Part shown: positions 7,988-17,379 of the stretch, in pieces
Layout of the letters: each line of letters starts with the position of its first letter
Position numbering within the stretch: the first letter of the stretch is position 1
Assembly: GCA_002784045.1 (NCBI GenBank)
Contig: PFJX01000081.1
Location: 1 to 64,000 of the forward strand
Length of the DNA: 64,000 nucleotides
Direction of reading: 5' to 3'
DNA from: Hydrogenophilales bacterium CG_4_10_14_3_um_filter_63_21
GTDB lineage: Bacteria; Pseudomonadota; Gammaproteobacteria; Burkholderiales; Thiobacillaceae
The notes under the pieces: generated by a model
Database searches by the model: none
Told to the model about the DNA's origin: nothing
The model's input: only the letters and a program-made list of their open reading frames with translations
Program-made: the position numbers and the translations under genes

Positions 7988-9060
7988 GCCGAATCGAACT
8001 TGCGTAACGCCAGGCCGCAGGCGACGAACAGGGCCGGCGCCTCTATGGCGAGTTGGCGGGCCTTGACCTGGCTGGATACGGCCATCTTGGCGAAGGGGTT
8101 GGCGATCAGGGTGCTGGTTTGCATCTTGCTGTACACCACGTCATCCAGCCCGGGAATCGCGGCACAGCCGCCAGCCAGCAGGATGTGGTCAACGCTCTGG
8201 TGTGACGTGGCGGAAAAGAACAGTTGCAACGCGCGCCCGATTTCCAGGGCGACGGTATCCAGAAACGGTTGCAGCACCTCGGATTCATAGCTGTCCGGCA
8301 GCAGGTTCTTGCGTTTGGCGTCTTCGGCTTCTTCCATCGGCAGGTCGAAGCGGCGGGCGATTTCACTGGTGAGCATGTTGCCGCCCAGGGCATGTTCGCG
8401 CTGATACACCGGCTGGTTGTCGTTCAGCACGTTGACATGGGTGGTGTTGGCGCCGATGTCGATAATGGCGACAGTCTGGCCACGGCCGTTATCGGGCAAA
8501 TGGAAGGCCATCTGCTCGAAGGCGGTCAGCGTGGCAAAGGCGTCCACGTCCATGATGACCGTTTTCAGGCCCACCGCCTCGGCGAGCGCCACCCGCTCTT
8601 CCACGCGATCGCGCCGCGATACCACGACCAGGGCATCGTTCTCGCCCGGGTTGCGGGTATTCGGCCCGAGCACCTGGTAGTCCAGGCTGACCTCGTCGAG
8701 CGAGAAAGCGGCCATCTGGTTGGCTTCCGCGGTCACCTGCGTGTCGATTTCCACCTCGCTGGCGGTGGCGGGCAAAAGGATCTTCTTGGTGATCACGGCC
8801 GAAGCCGGCAAGGCCAAAGCCACCGCGCGGGTCTTGCTGTCGAGCGCCTTCCAGCACGCCAGCAAGGCGGCCTCGACCAACTCGGGCTTGGCGATGGCGC
8901 CCTCCGTCACCGCCTCCTTTGGCAAGGGCACGATGGCATAGCGTTCGACCCGGCGCATATCCTTGCCGCCGCGGTCGAGTTCAAGCATTTTCACGGCCGA
9001 TGAGCTAATATCGACGCCGATCAGCGGTCGGTATCTCTGACCAGGAAACGCGAATCTCAA
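7984..9060 (-). CDS. pilM: Pilus assembly ATPase-like protein PilM
   Basis: A 358-residue cytoplasmic protein of actin/FtsA fold. Seen motifs are the phosphate-1 loop IGVDISSSAVKMLEL near the N-terminus, the phosphate-2 region VAIIDIGANTTHVNVL and the adenosine loop ILLAGGCAAIPGL. PilM binds PilN and links the cytoplasmic motor side to the PilNOP complex. It is the first gene of the leftward operon; its start lies 132 bases from the divergent PBP1A gene. Confidence 0.96.
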   Translation of the reverse strand: MRFAFPGQRYRPLIGVDISSSAVKMLELDRGGKDMRRVERYAIVPLPKEAVTEGAIAKPELVEAALLACWKALDSKTRAVALALPASAVITKKILLPATASEVEIDTQVTAEANQMAAFSLDEVSLDYQVLGPNTRNPGENDALVVVSRRDRVEERVALAEAVGLKTVIMDVDAFATLTAFEQMAFHLPDNGRGQTVAIIDIGANTTHVNVLNDNQPVYQREHALGGNMLTSEIARRFDLPMEEAEDAKRKNLLPDSYESEVLQPFLDTVALEIGRALQLFFSATSHQSVDHILLAGGCAAIPGLDDVVYSKMQTSTLIANPFAKMAVSSQVKARQLAIEAPALFVACGLALRKFDSA

Positions 9061-9192
9061 CTAATTCCCCTTTGCATACACTCGGTTCGAGCGCTTCTTT
9101 AATAAGCTGCGCTAAATCCTAGCAATAACTGCATTATTTCGCACAAGTAATTTTTTCCACCGTCTGTTTTCGCCTCTCTCATCGAGTTCGAT
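9061..9192. promoter_or_regulatory. Divergent promoter region pilM / mrcA
   Basis: This 132-base gap separates two divergent genes and is markedly richer in A+T than its surroundings (for example the stretches near 9098-9112 and 9130-9160). It should hold the promoters of both pilMNOPQ and the PBP1A gene. I could not assign -35/-10 boxes with confidence. Confidence 0.5.
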
Positions 9193-11502
9193 ATGACCCG
9201 TTGGTGGCACTTTCTCCTGGCGGGAGTCGCCGGCCTGGTCGTTGTGGCAACCGCCGTGGCTGGTCTGTCCGCCGCGCTGATTTACCCCAATTTACCCAGC
9301 CTGGATAGCCTGACCGATTACCGGCCCAAACAGCCGTTGCGCATCTTCACCGAGGATGGCGCCCTGATTGGCGAGTTCGGCGAGGAACGGCGCGCCGTGG
9401 TGCGCCTCAAGGACACCCCCCAGTTCATGCGCCAGGCCATCCTGGCGGCGGAAGATGAGCGTTTTTACCAGCACGGCGGGGTGGATACGCTCGGCGTGCT
9501 GCGCGCGGCGCTGGCCAATGTGATTTCCGGTGGCGCCAAGGAAGGGGCTTCCACCATCACCATGCAGGTCGCACGGAACTTCTTCCTGACTTCGGAAAAA
9601 TCCTTGCGGCGCAAGCTCAATGAGGCATTGCTGGCGATCAAGATCGAACATGCCCTGAGCAAGGATGAAATCCTCGAGCTTTACCTGAACCACATTTATC
9701 TGGGCCAACGCGCCTATGGCTTTGCCGCGGCCGCCCAGATCTATTTCGGCAAGCCGCTGGCCAGGATCAATCTGGCTGAAGCGGCCATGCTGGCCGGCCT
9801 GCCCAAGGCGCCCTCGGCCTACAACCCGGTGGTCAACCCGAGCCGCGCCAAGTCCCGCCAACTCTATGTCCTGGGGCGCATGAAGACGTTGGGTTACATC
9901 AACGCGGAAGACTATGAGCGCGCCAGGGCACAACGCCTGCCAGTCAAATACTCGCCCCAGAATTTCGAGGCGGCGGCCCCCCATCTGGCCGAACTGGTAC
10001 GGCAGCGCATGTATCAGAAGTATGGGGATGCCATTTATGTCAGCGGCATGAAGGTCTACACCACGCTGCGGCTGAATGACCAACGCGCGGCCGTGGCGGG
10101 TGTGCGCCAGGGCATTCTGGAGTTTCATCGCCGGCGTGGTTATGCCGGGCCCGAGGCCCGCTTGAAATTACCGGCGGACGCCGCGGCGGCGGAAAAGCTC
10201 ATCGAGGGCGACTTGCTGGAGCGCGAGGAATCCAATGGCTTCCTGCCGGGGGTGGTGCTCGCGGTGGACAAGTCCCGTATCCGGGTACGCATGCGCAGTG
10301 GCGAAACCGTTGATCTGGGGCCGAGCGAGATTCAATACGCGCAACGCTTCCTGTCGAACAAACTGGCGGCCGACAAGCGGCTGGCGCGCGGCAGCGTGGT
10401 CCGGGTCGTGCGCCTGTCACCCGAATCCCACTGGCAACTGAGTTACCTGCCGCAGGTGGAGGCCGCCTTCATTTCCCTGTCGCCAGATACCGGCGCCATT
10501 CGCGCGCTGGTGGGCGGCTTCGATTTTTCCCGCAGCCAGTTCAACCATGTGACCCAGGCCTGGCGCCAACCGGGCTCCAGCTTCAAGCCGTTCATTTATT
10601 CCGCCGCGCTGGAACGTGGCATCACCCCCGCCAGCGTGTTCGATGACGCGCCGATCACGGTGGAACCGGCGGAAACCGGCGGGGTGGCCTGGGAGCCCAA
10701 AAATTACGATGGCACAACCGGAGATCCTTTGACCTTGCGGATGGCGTTGGCGAAGTCCAGAAACCTGGTTTCCATCCGCGTATTGCAGGCCGCCAGTCCC
10801 CCGTTCGTGCATGAACATGCGGCCAAATTCGGTTTCGACATGAACCGCATTCCCCCCTATCTGACCATGGCGCTCGGTGCCGGTGAAGTGACTCCGCTCT
10901 CCCTGGCGGCGGGCTATGCCGTGTTCGCCAACGGTGGCGGCCGGGTGACGCCCTGGCATCTGCTCAAAGTGACGGACAAGGACGGCCATGTTCTGGAAAC
11001 CTTCGCTCCGGTCGCGGCCACGCCAGCCATCGACCCGCGCAACGCCTTCATCATGTCCAGCCTGCTGCAAGATGTGGTGCGGCGCGGCACGGCCACCGGC
11101 GCGCTCAAGCTCGGGCGCGGCGATCTGGCGGGCAAGACCGGGACCACCAACGACAGCCGCGACGCCTGGTTCGCGGGGTTCCAGCAAACCCGCGTGGCGG
11201 TGGCCTGGATGGGCTACGATCAGCCGCGTTCTCTGGGCTCGGGCGAGACAGGAGGGGGCGCGGCATTGCCGATCTGGGTCCGCTATATGGGTGAGGCCTT
11301 GAAAGGGGTCGCGGAAATGCCGTTTATCCCTCCCGCCGGCATCGTCATCCATGCGGTAGATCCGCAGACCGGCATTGCGGTGCCGGAAGGCCAGGGCATA
11401 GCGGAGTATTTCTTTCAGGAATACGCCCCCGGCAGCGGCGACTCAGCGCCGCCGCCGGATCCGCTCGATGCCCTGTCCACTCCGGCGGCGCCCATCAACT
11501 GA
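9193..11502 (+). CDS. mrcA: Penicillin-binding protein 1A (class A PBP)
   Basis: A 769-residue bifunctional peptidoglycan synthase with an N-terminal membrane anchor. The glycosyltransferase domain shows EDERFYQHGG, GASTITMQVARN and LELYLNHIYLGQRAYG. An OB-like insert follows (LLEREESNGFLPGVVLAV). The transpeptidase domain has the active serine in SSFK (about residue 462), the second motif SRN and the KTGT motif (GKTGTTNDS). Length and order match PBP1A. The divergent placement beside pilM is common in proteobacteria. Confidence 0.96.
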   Translation: MTRWWHFLLAGVAGLVVVATAVAGLSAALIYPNLPSLDSLTDYRPKQPLRIFTEDGALIGEFGEERRAVVRLKDTPQFMRQAILAAEDERFYQHGGVDTLGVLRAALANVISGGAKEGASTITMQVARNFFLTSEKSLRRKLNEALLAIKIEHALSKDEILELYLNHIYLGQRAYGFAAAAQIYFGKPLARINLAEAAMLAGLPKAPSAYNPVVNPSRAKSRQLYVLGRMKTLGYINAEDYERARAQRLPVKYSPQNFEAAAPHLAELVRQRMYQKYGDAIYVSGMKVYTTLRLNDQRAAVAGVRQGILEFHRRRGYAGPEARLKLPADAAAAEKLIEGDLLEREESNGFLPGVVLAVDKSRIRVRMRSGETVDLGPSEIQYAQRFLSNKLAADKRLARGSVVRVVRLSPESHWQLSYLPQVEAAFISLSPDTGAIRALVGGFDFSRSQFNHVTQAWRQPGSSFKPFIYSAALERGITPASVFDDAPITVEPAETGGVAWEPKNYDGTTGDPLTLRMALAKSRNLVSIRVLQAASPPFVHEHAAKFGFDMNRIPPYLTMALGAGEVTPLSLAAGYAVFANGGGRVTPWHLLKVTDKDGHVLETFAPVAATPAIDPRNAFIMSSLLQDVVRRGTATGALKLGRGDLAGKTGTTNDSRDAWFAGFQQTRVAVAWMGYDQPRSLGSGETGGGAALPIWVRYMGEALKGVAEMPFIPPAGIVIHAVDPQTGIAVPEGQGIAEYFFQEYAPGSGDSAPPPDPLDALSTPAAPIN

Positions 11503-12065
11503 TGGCCGCCGCCCATGACGTGCGCGCGCTGCAGGTGCGTGCCCAGGTCGCGGAACTCGCGGCACGCCTGATGGCGGAACATGGCCTGCGCGACTATGCG
11601 GTGGCCAAACGCAAGGCGGCGCGGCAACTGGGCTTGCCGGAGGGCTATGGCATGCCCAGCAACGAAGAGATCGACGCCGCCCAGGCCGAGCGCCAGGCCC
11701 TGTTTCAACCGGATGAACAGGCCAGCCGGCTTACCGATATGCGGGAACAGGCCAGAGAGGTGATGCGGGTATTCGGGCGCTTCGCGCCCGCCTTGACCGG
11801 TGCGGTGGCCTCCGGTGTGGTTTCCGAACACAGCCTGATCGAACTGGAAATCGCCCAGGATGCCAGCAAAGATTTCGAGCAGTTTCTGGTCAACCGGGAA
11901 ATCGCCTACAAGGTCCAGGACCGCGCCGACCGCATGGCCTATCTGATCTACTCCGAGCCGGCGGATGTCCTGGTGCACATGGTGGCGCGGGACATCCGAC
12001 ATGCCCATGCGCAGCGCCTTTCTCTGGAACGCCTGGAAAAACTGCTCACCGAGGCCCGCCCTTGA
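11502..12065 (+). CDS. Conserved protein downstream of PBP1A, function unknown
   Basis: A 187-residue soluble, mostly helical protein whose ATG overlaps the mrcA stop by one base (TGATGG), so the two are probably cotranscribed. The N-terminus (LAARLMAEHGLRDYAVAKRKAARQLG) followed by MPSNEEIDAAQAE resembles a family found beside ponA/mrcA in betaproteobacteria and sometimes labelled nucleotidyltransferase-like. I see no catalytic motif to support that label. No membrane segment or signal peptide is present. Confidence 0.75.
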   Translation: MAAAHDVRALQVRAQVAELAARLMAEHGLRDYAVAKRKAARQLGLPEGYGMPSNEEIDAAQAERQALFQPDEQASRLTDMREQAREVMRVFGRFAPALTGAVASGVVSEHSLIELEIAQDASKDFEQFLVNREIAYKVQDRADRMAYLIYSEPADVLVHMVARDIRHAHAQRLSLERLEKLLTEARP

Positions 12066-12133
12066 GACCTCCTCCAGCGACTACAATACGCGCCGTCCGG
12101 CCCTCCGCGAGCGGGCCCTTCCCCGCCTAGTCC

Positions 12134-13522
12134 ATGATCCGTCTTTTTCGCCATTACATCTCGGTAAACATGCTGCTCCTGATGGTGGTCGAGTTTCTGG
12201 TGTTCTATTTCACCAGCAACATTTCCGCCGAACGGCATAGCACGTCATCATCGCCCGTATCACAGGTGTTGGCATCGGCCTACAAGCCCTGGTTGTTCGC
12301 GGCCACACTCGCCGTGCTCAGCGCCGTGTTCGATCTCTATGGTTGGGCCTGGACCACGGGTTTGCGCAGCCTGTTTCTCAGGGTGGCCGGTTGTTTTGCC
12401 GTCAGCGGCCTGCTGCTCTACTTGGCCTCCCTGGCCTTGCCTAACCTGTTCGCCAGCGGCGGCGAACTGGCCTCGGCCATAGCCATCTCTGGCCTGTCGA
12501 TCATTCTGATCCGGCTGTTATTCATCGAATGGGACAAAGTCGATCTGTTCAAGAAGCGGGTACTGGTTCTGGGAACCGGCAGCCGCGCGGCCAAGATCGA
12601 GGAACTGGTCAGCCAAGGCGAGGCGCAGGGCATCAACATCATCGGCTACCTGCCGATGGGATCGATTCATAGCTATGTGCCACGCGAGCGGGTGTTGACC
12701 GATACCGACAATATCAGAGACCTGGTGGAACAGTTCGGCGTGAATGAAATCGTGGTGGCTATTCGCGAACGACGGGGTGGCGGATTGCCGATCGCGGAAT
12801 TGCTGAAATGCAAGCTGCGCGGTGTCAGCATTCTTGACCTGCCCACTTTTTTCGAGCGCCAGACCGGTATTCTGCCGCTGGAGGCGATCAATGCCAGCTG
12901 GATGATCTTTTCCGATGGATTCAGCCAGGGCATCACCCGTGACTTGGTCAAACGCCTGTTCGATATCCTGGTCAGTAGTGCGTTTCTTCTGATCACCCTG
13001 CCGCTGATGGTGTTGACCGGCTTGCTGATCCGTCTGGAGAGCAGGGGTCCAATCTTCTACACCCAGGAACGGGTGGGGCAGTACGGTACGCCCTTCACCA
13101 TCTACAAATTCCGTAGCATGTATACCGATGCCGAGAAAGATGGCCGGCCGGTCTGGGCGGCCCATAACGATGATCGGACGACCCGTGTGGGGCGACTGAT
13201 CCGTCGCCTGCGCATCGACGAATTGCCGCAAACCATCAACGTGTTTCTCGGGCAGATGAGTTTCGTCGGGCCGCGCCCGGAACGCCCCTATTTCGTCAAC
13301 GAGCTCGCCGCCCAGATACCCTACTTCCACGCTCGCCACAGCGTGAAGCCCGGCATTACCGGATGGGCACAAGTGAGGTTTTCCTATGGCGCGAGCGTGG
13401 AAGATGCCATGTCCAAGCTCCAGTACGACCTTTACTACGTCAAGAACCACAGCCTGTTTCTTGATCTCATGATCCTGCTCCAGACGGTCCAGGTCGTGGT
13501 TACGGGTAAAGGAGTGCGCTGA
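12134..13522 (+). CDS. EpsB-type undecaprenyl-phosphate sugar transferase (PEP-CTERM associated)
   Basis: A 462-residue polyprenyl glycosylphosphotransferase that starts exopolysaccharide repeat synthesis on the lipid carrier. Four to five N-terminal membrane helices are followed by a Rossmann-like central domain (KRVLVLGTGSRAAKIEEL), one more membrane helix and the conserved bacterial sugar transferase domain (GPIFYTQERVGQYGTPFTI, YKFRSMYTDAE, ELPQTINVFLGQMSFVGPRP, KPGITGWAQV). The family most like it is the one tied to the exosortase/EpsH system. A MITE-like element separates it from prsK, with which it would otherwise form an operon. Confidence 0.9.
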   Translation: MIRLFRHYISVNMLLLMVVEFLVFYFTSNISAERHSTSSSPVSQVLASAYKPWLFAATLAVLSAVFDLYGWAWTTGLRSLFLRVAGCFAVSGLLLYLASLALPNLFASGGELASAIAISGLSIILIRLLFIEWDKVDLFKKRVLVLGTGSRAAKIEELVSQGEAQGINIIGYLPMGSIHSYVPRERVLTDTDNIRDLVEQFGVNEIVVAIRERRGGGLPIAELLKCKLRGVSILDLPTFFERQTGILPLEAINASWMIFSDGFSQGITRDLVKRLFDILVSSAFLLITLPLMVLTGLLIRLESRGPIFYTQERVGQYGTPFTIYKFRSMYTDAEKDGRPVWAAHNDDRTTRVGRLIRRLRIDELPQTINVFLGQMSFVGPRPERPYFVNELAAQIPYFHARHSVKPGITGWAQVRFSYGASVEDAMSKLQYDLYYVKNHSLFLDLMILLQTVQVVVTGKGVR

Positions 13523-13523
13523 A

Positions 13524-13758
13524 CCTTGATTCCTCAGTTGACTGCTTGCCATCCCTTGCAACGCCTCAAGAACGCTGGCCTTATCGCCTTCGACAGGACT
13601 CATCATTCGGGTGAACCCGCTACGCACCCGATTGCACGGCTGGCGCGCCGTCTGGCTGCGTTGTGCCTCCTTGCGGGGAGCGGCCCCGCAGCGTCGTCGG
13701 GCCTTGCCAACCGGCCCGCCAGCCGCACACTCGAGCGCGTTCAACTGAGGAATCAAGG
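13524..13758. repeat. MITE-like element with 18-bp terminal inverted repeats
   Basis: The 235-bp stretch starts CCTTGATTCCTCAGTTGA and ends with its exact reverse complement. It fills almost the whole gap between the sugar transferase stop (13522) and the prsK ATG (13762). It holds no convincing gene. A partial copy lies at 1252-1335. CTGA occurs close to both outer edges, but the junctions are not clean enough to call a target duplication. Confidence 0.75.
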
Positions 13759-13761
13759 CTG

Positions 13762-15804
13762 ATGCCGGTCGCCAGCGCAAGCTATGGCCTCGGCGCCGTG
13801 GCTTTCGCGCTTCTGGCCCTGGCCTGCCGCCGTTCCGGCAACACGGAACTGCGCTTGCAACTTCCCGCCGCGATTTCCAGCGTCTGGGCCTTGTTAGCCG
13901 CCGGGCAGGCCTGGTTAGAGGTTGGCCGGGAACTGGTGGCCTTGCTGGAGATGGGCCGAAATCTCGCCTGGCTCTGGTTCCTCTGGCGTGGCCTGCAACG
14001 GCTGCGGGACGGTGACACCTTCGATTCGCCGGGGCTCGCCGGGCTGGGGCGCGGGCTGCCGCTACTCGCGGCCACCGCATTGCTTGCCCAAGCCAGCGCG
14101 CTGCTCTGGCCGAACCGTCTTACCGGCCTGGTGGCCTATGTTCTGCTTCCGAACCTGATGGCCATTTTCGGCATGGTCCTGGTGGAACAGTTCTATCGCA
14201 ACGCGCGCGCGCAGGAACGCTGGGGCATCAAATTTCTCTGTCTGGCGCTGGGTGGCCTGTTCGCCTACGACTTTTATCTTTATTCCGAGGCCATGTTGTT
14301 CGGCGGTGTATCCGCGGACACCTGGGCCGCGCGCGGCGCGGTCAACGCGCTGCTGGTGCCGTTGTTGTGGGTTTCCGTGCGGCGCCGCACTGACAATCGG
14401 CCGCTGGCCATCTCCCATCGCATGGCGTTCCATTCCGTGGCCCTGGTCGGCGCGGGCATCTATCTCATGCTCATGGCGGCGGCCGGCTATTACCTCCGGA
14501 TCGTCGGCGGTGATTGGGGGACGTTGCTGCAAACCGTCTTTCTGTTCGGCGCCATCGCCTTGCTGCTGGTCACGGTCTTTTCCGGGGTTGCGCGGGCGCG
14601 TTTGCGGGTGTTCCTGTCCAAGCATTTTTTCCACTACCGCTACGATTACCGGGAGGAGTGGTTGCGCTTCACCGCCTTGCTGACCGCCGGCGATCCCGGC
14701 GCGCGGGTACACGAACGCAGCCTGGAGGCGATGGCGGGATTGGTCGAAAGCCCGGCCGCCGCGCTCTGGATGAAACAGGATGACGGCCACTTTCGGCGCG
14801 TCGCGCACTGGAACTGGTCAGATCTGAATGGCCAGTTTTCCAGCGACCATCCTTTTGCCCAGTTCCTGGAAACCAGCCATTGGGTTCTTGATTTGCATGA
14901 ATGTGAGGATCAGCCAGACCTGCTGGGCGGCGCCACCGCGCCCACTTGGCTGGCCGGAGAACCGCGGGCCTGGCTGGTGATCCCCTTATTCTGGCATGAA
15001 AGCCTGCTCGGCGTCATGGTGCTGGCCGACTCGCTGGGCAAGGTGGCATTCGATTGGGAAGTCAGTGACCTGCTGAAAACTGCCGCGCGCCAGGCGGCCG
15101 CCCATCTCGCCCAGGCGCGCGCCGCCGAAGCCCTGATCGTGGCGCGCCAGTTTGAATCCTTCAACCGGGCGGCGGCCTTCGTGGTGCATGACATCAAGAA
15201 CCTGGTGGCGCAACTGACTCTATTACTGGCCAATGCGCAGCGCCATAAACACAAGCCAGAATTTCAGGACGACATGCTGGCGACGATCGAAAGCTCGGTC
15301 GCCCGCATGAACCGGATGCTGATCAAACTGCGCGACAAGCCCGATGCCGCCAGCAGCAGAGAAGTCGTCCTGGTCGACCTGCTGCATGAAGTGATGCGTT
15401 CCAAGAGCGCATTCAGCCTCAAGCCCACGTTGGAAATCCTCGCCCCGGAATTGCGTGTGCGCGCCGAGCCGGAAAAGCTCACCCGCGTGGTGGGCCACAT
15501 CGTGCAGAACGCCATTGAGGCCACGCCTTACACGGGAAAGGTGGGTGTTACACTGAATCGCAGTGACCACTGGGCGGAAATTGTGGTGGCGGATACGGGT
15601 GCAGGTATGGATGATGCTTTTATCCGCGAGCGCCTGTTTCGGCCTTTCGACTCTACCAAGGGAACCGGCATGGGGATCGGCGCTTATGAATGCAAGTCGT
15701 ATATCCAGGAGCTGGGCGGCGACATCACCGTCGAGAGCCAGCCTGGGCAGGGCAGCCGCTTCACCTTGCGCTTCCCTTTGCCACCCGCCGTTGTTATCAA
15801 CTGA
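13762..15804 (+). CDS. prsK: PEP-CTERM system sensor histidine kinase PrsK
   Basis: A 680-residue membrane sensor kinase. The N-terminal ~270 residues form about eight membrane helices (GAVAFALLALAC, LPNLMAIFGMVLVEQ, GIYLMLMAAAGYYL). A GAF-like domain follows (about 320-460). The kinase core has the phospho-accepting His in VVHDIKNL (about residue 476), the N box HIVQNAIEATP and G boxes ADTGAGMD and GTGMGIG. It should phosphorylate PrsR, encoded 13 bases downstream. The ATG lies just three bases past the MITE-like element, so the element supplies its leader, and no clear ribosome site is visible. Confidence 0.92.
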   Translation: MPVASASYGLGAVAFALLALACRRSGNTELRLQLPAAISSVWALLAAGQAWLEVGRELVALLEMGRNLAWLWFLWRGLQRLRDGDTFDSPGLAGLGRGLPLLAATALLAQASALLWPNRLTGLVAYVLLPNLMAIFGMVLVEQFYRNARAQERWGIKFLCLALGGLFAYDFYLYSEAMLFGGVSADTWAARGAVNALLVPLLWVSVRRRTDNRPLAISHRMAFHSVALVGAGIYLMLMAAAGYYLRIVGGDWGTLLQTVFLFGAIALLLVTVFSGVARARLRVFLSKHFFHYRYDYREEWLRFTALLTAGDPGARVHERSLEAMAGLVESPAAALWMKQDDGHFRRVAHWNWSDLNGQFSSDHPFAQFLETSHWVLDLHECEDQPDLLGGATAPTWLAGEPRAWLVIPLFWHESLLGVMVLADSLGKVAFDWEVSDLLKTAARQAAAHLAQARAAEALIVARQFESFNRAAAFVVHDIKNLVAQLTLLLANAQRHKHKPEFQDDMLATIESSVARMNRMLIKLRDKPDAASSREVVLVDLLHEVMRSKSAFSLKPTLEILAPELRVRAEPEKLTRVVGHIVQNAIEATPYTGKVGVTLNRSDHWAEIVVADTGAGMDDAFIRERLFRPFDSTKGTGMGIGAYECKSYIQELGGDITVESQPGQGSRFTLRFPLPPAVVIN

Positions 15805-15817
15805 CGAACATTGAGCC

Positions 15818-17173
15818 ATGAGCGACAAGCCCGCGCGAATATTGCTGGTCGAAGACGATGTCGGCCTGCAGAAGCAGATTAAATGGAGCCTGGACGACTA
15901 TGAGGTGTTGGTCGCCGCGGATCGGGAAGCCGCGCTGGCACAGATCCGCCGCTTCGAGCCCGGCGTGGTGCTGCTGGACCTGGGGTTGCCACCCGACCCG
16001 GATGGCGCGACCGAAGGGCTGGCCGCGCTGCCGCAAATCCTGCAACTGTGTCCCACCACGAAAATCATCGTCGTCACCGGCAACCAGGATCGCGCCAATG
16101 CGGTAAAAGCCATCAGCCTGGGGGCGTTCGATTTTTACAACAAGCCGTTCGACGAACAGATCCTCAAGATCGTCATCGCCCGCGCCTTCCACGTATTCAC
16201 CCTGGAACAGGAAAATCGCCAACTAACCGGACGCGCGCGCCCGGAACCGCTGCAAGGCCTGCTGACCGGCGACCCGGCCATGCTCAAGGTTTGCCGCACC
16301 ATCGAAAAAGTGGCGCCGAGCAACGCGTCGGTATTGCTGCTCGGCGAGTCCGGCACCGGCAAGGAAGTCCTCGCGCGTGGCCTGCACGAATTGTCGCCGC
16401 GGGTGAAAGAGCGCTTTGTCGCCATCAACTGCGCCGCCATCCCGGAAAACCTGCTGGAGTCGGAACTGTTCGGCTACGAGAAGGGCGCCTTTACCGGCGC
16501 GGCCAAACAGACCCTGGGCAAGATCGAATATGCCCACCATGGCACGCTGTTCCTCGACGAAATCGGCGACCTGCCGATGCCGCTCCAGGCCAAGTTGTTG
16601 CGTTTTCTCCAGGAGCGCGTGATCGAACGCCTCGGCGCGCGCGGCGAGATTCCGGTGGATGTGCGGGTGGTGGCCGCCACCCATCAGAACCTCGAAGCAC
16701 TGATCAAAGACGGGCGCTTCCGCGAGGATTTGTTCTACCGCCTGTCCGAAATCGCCGTGCGCATCCCGCCCCTGTGCGAGCGGCTGGGCGATCTGTCCCT
16801 CCTCGCCCATGCCTTTCTCGAACGTTTCGCCCAAAGCCAGGGCCGCGCCTTGCGCGGTTTTTCACCCGAAGCCATCCAGGCCATCGAATCCCATGCCTGG
16901 CCGGGCAACGTGCGCGAACTGGAAAACACCATCAAACGCGCCGTGATCATGTCCGACGGCCCGCATATCTCGCAGGAAGATCTGGGCCTGGCCACCGCGC
17001 TGGAGCAGGAGAACGAGCCGCTCAATCTGCGCCAAGTACGCGATGAGGCCGAGCGCAGTGCCGTGCTCAAGGCAATTGGGCGCAGCAACGGCAGCGTGGC
17101 CCACGCCGCGGAGATGCTGGGAATAAGCCGCCCTACCCTGTACGACCTGATGAACCGCCTTGGCTTGAAGTAA
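15818..17173 (+). CDS. prsR: PEP-CTERM-box response regulator PrsR (sigma-54 activator)
   Basis: A 451-residue NtrC-type activator. The receiver domain carries the acidic pair ED near 12-13 and the phospho-acceptor D54 (VVLLDLGL). The AAA+ domain has Walker A GESGTGKE, the sigma-54 contact loop GAFTGA (about 223-228), Walker [12 protein letters not shown] and an arginine-finger region. A Fis-type helix-turn-helix ends the protein ([17 protein letters not shown]). It is expected to switch on sigma-54 promoters of PEP-CTERM genes, such as the one at 261-276. Its former downstream neighbour prsT now lies 39.5 kb away. Confidence 0.95.
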   Translation: MSDKPARILLVEDDVGLQKQIKWSLDDYEVLVAADREAALAQIRRFEPGVVLLDLGLPPDPDGATEGLAALPQILQLCPTTKIIVVTGNQDRANAVKAISLGAFDFYNKPFDEQILKIVIARAFHVFTLEQENRQLTGRARPEPLQGLLTGDPAMLKVCRTIEKVAPSNASVLLLGESGTGKEVLARGLHELSPRVKERFVAINCAAIPENLLESELFGYEKGAFTGAAKQTLGKIEYAHHGTLFLDEIGDLPMPLQAKLLRFLQERVIERLGARGEIPVDVRVVAATHQNLEALIKDGRFREDLFYRLSEIAVRIPPLCERLGDLSLLAHAFLERFAQSQGRALRGFSPEAIQAIESHAWPGNVRELENTIKRAVIMSDGPHISQEDLGLATALEQENEPLNLRQVRDEAERSAVLKAIGRSNGSVAHAAEMLGISRPTLYDLMNRLGLK

Positions 17174-17230
17174 GGCGGGCATCACAGCCGGTCTCTTTCA
17201 TACCCACCCGATCAAGTTGACCCAGGAAAG

Positions 17231-17236
17231 CCAGAC
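17231..17236. repeat. Target site duplication, left copy (CCAGAC)
   Basis: CCAGAC directly precedes the phage end TGAAG. The identical hexamer follows the other phage end at 56761-56766. Duplications of 5-6 bp are normal for transposable phages. Confidence 0.85.
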
Positions 17237-17278
17237 TGAAGAGGTAAGGGATAAACCAACAAAGGGGTTCGAGATAAA
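17237..17278. other. Left phage end with GATAAA repeats (putative transposase sites)
   Basis: The first 42 bases contain GATAAA twice (17250-17255 and 17273-17278), 23 bases apart. The right end has the same hexamer 35 bases inward on the opposite strand (56720-56725), nearly the same distance as the second left copy (36 bases). Repeated end motifs at matched distances are what a MuA-like transposase binds. The assignment is inferred. Confidence 0.45.
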
Positions 17279-17354
17279 TGGGACTGGCTGGGATGAAACG
17301 GGAAGAGACTGGACGGGCCAATTAAAAACATTTTGCAGCCGGTAAAAATACACC

Positions 17355-17379
17355 AAGGGGCCATGATCGGCCCCTTTTT
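17355..17379 (+). terminator. Rightward intrinsic terminator at the left phage end
   Basis: AAGGGGCC / GGCCCC stem with six-base loop, followed by five T on the plus strand. Its T tract faces rightward transcription, so it would stop reading from prsR into the phage. It also forms a weaker hairpin after the leftward gpG gene, whose stop overlaps its last base. Confidence 0.75.

Noticed and set aside
12518..14080. 520-codon leftward frame across the sugar transferase, MITE and prsK
   Set aside because: It crosses two well-supported genes and an intergenic repeat; its translation is low-complexity and without motifs.
17174..17236. tRNA-type attachment site at the prophage edge
   Set aside because: No tRNA-like sequence is present. 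The short duplication and transposase show integration by transposition, not site-specific recombination.
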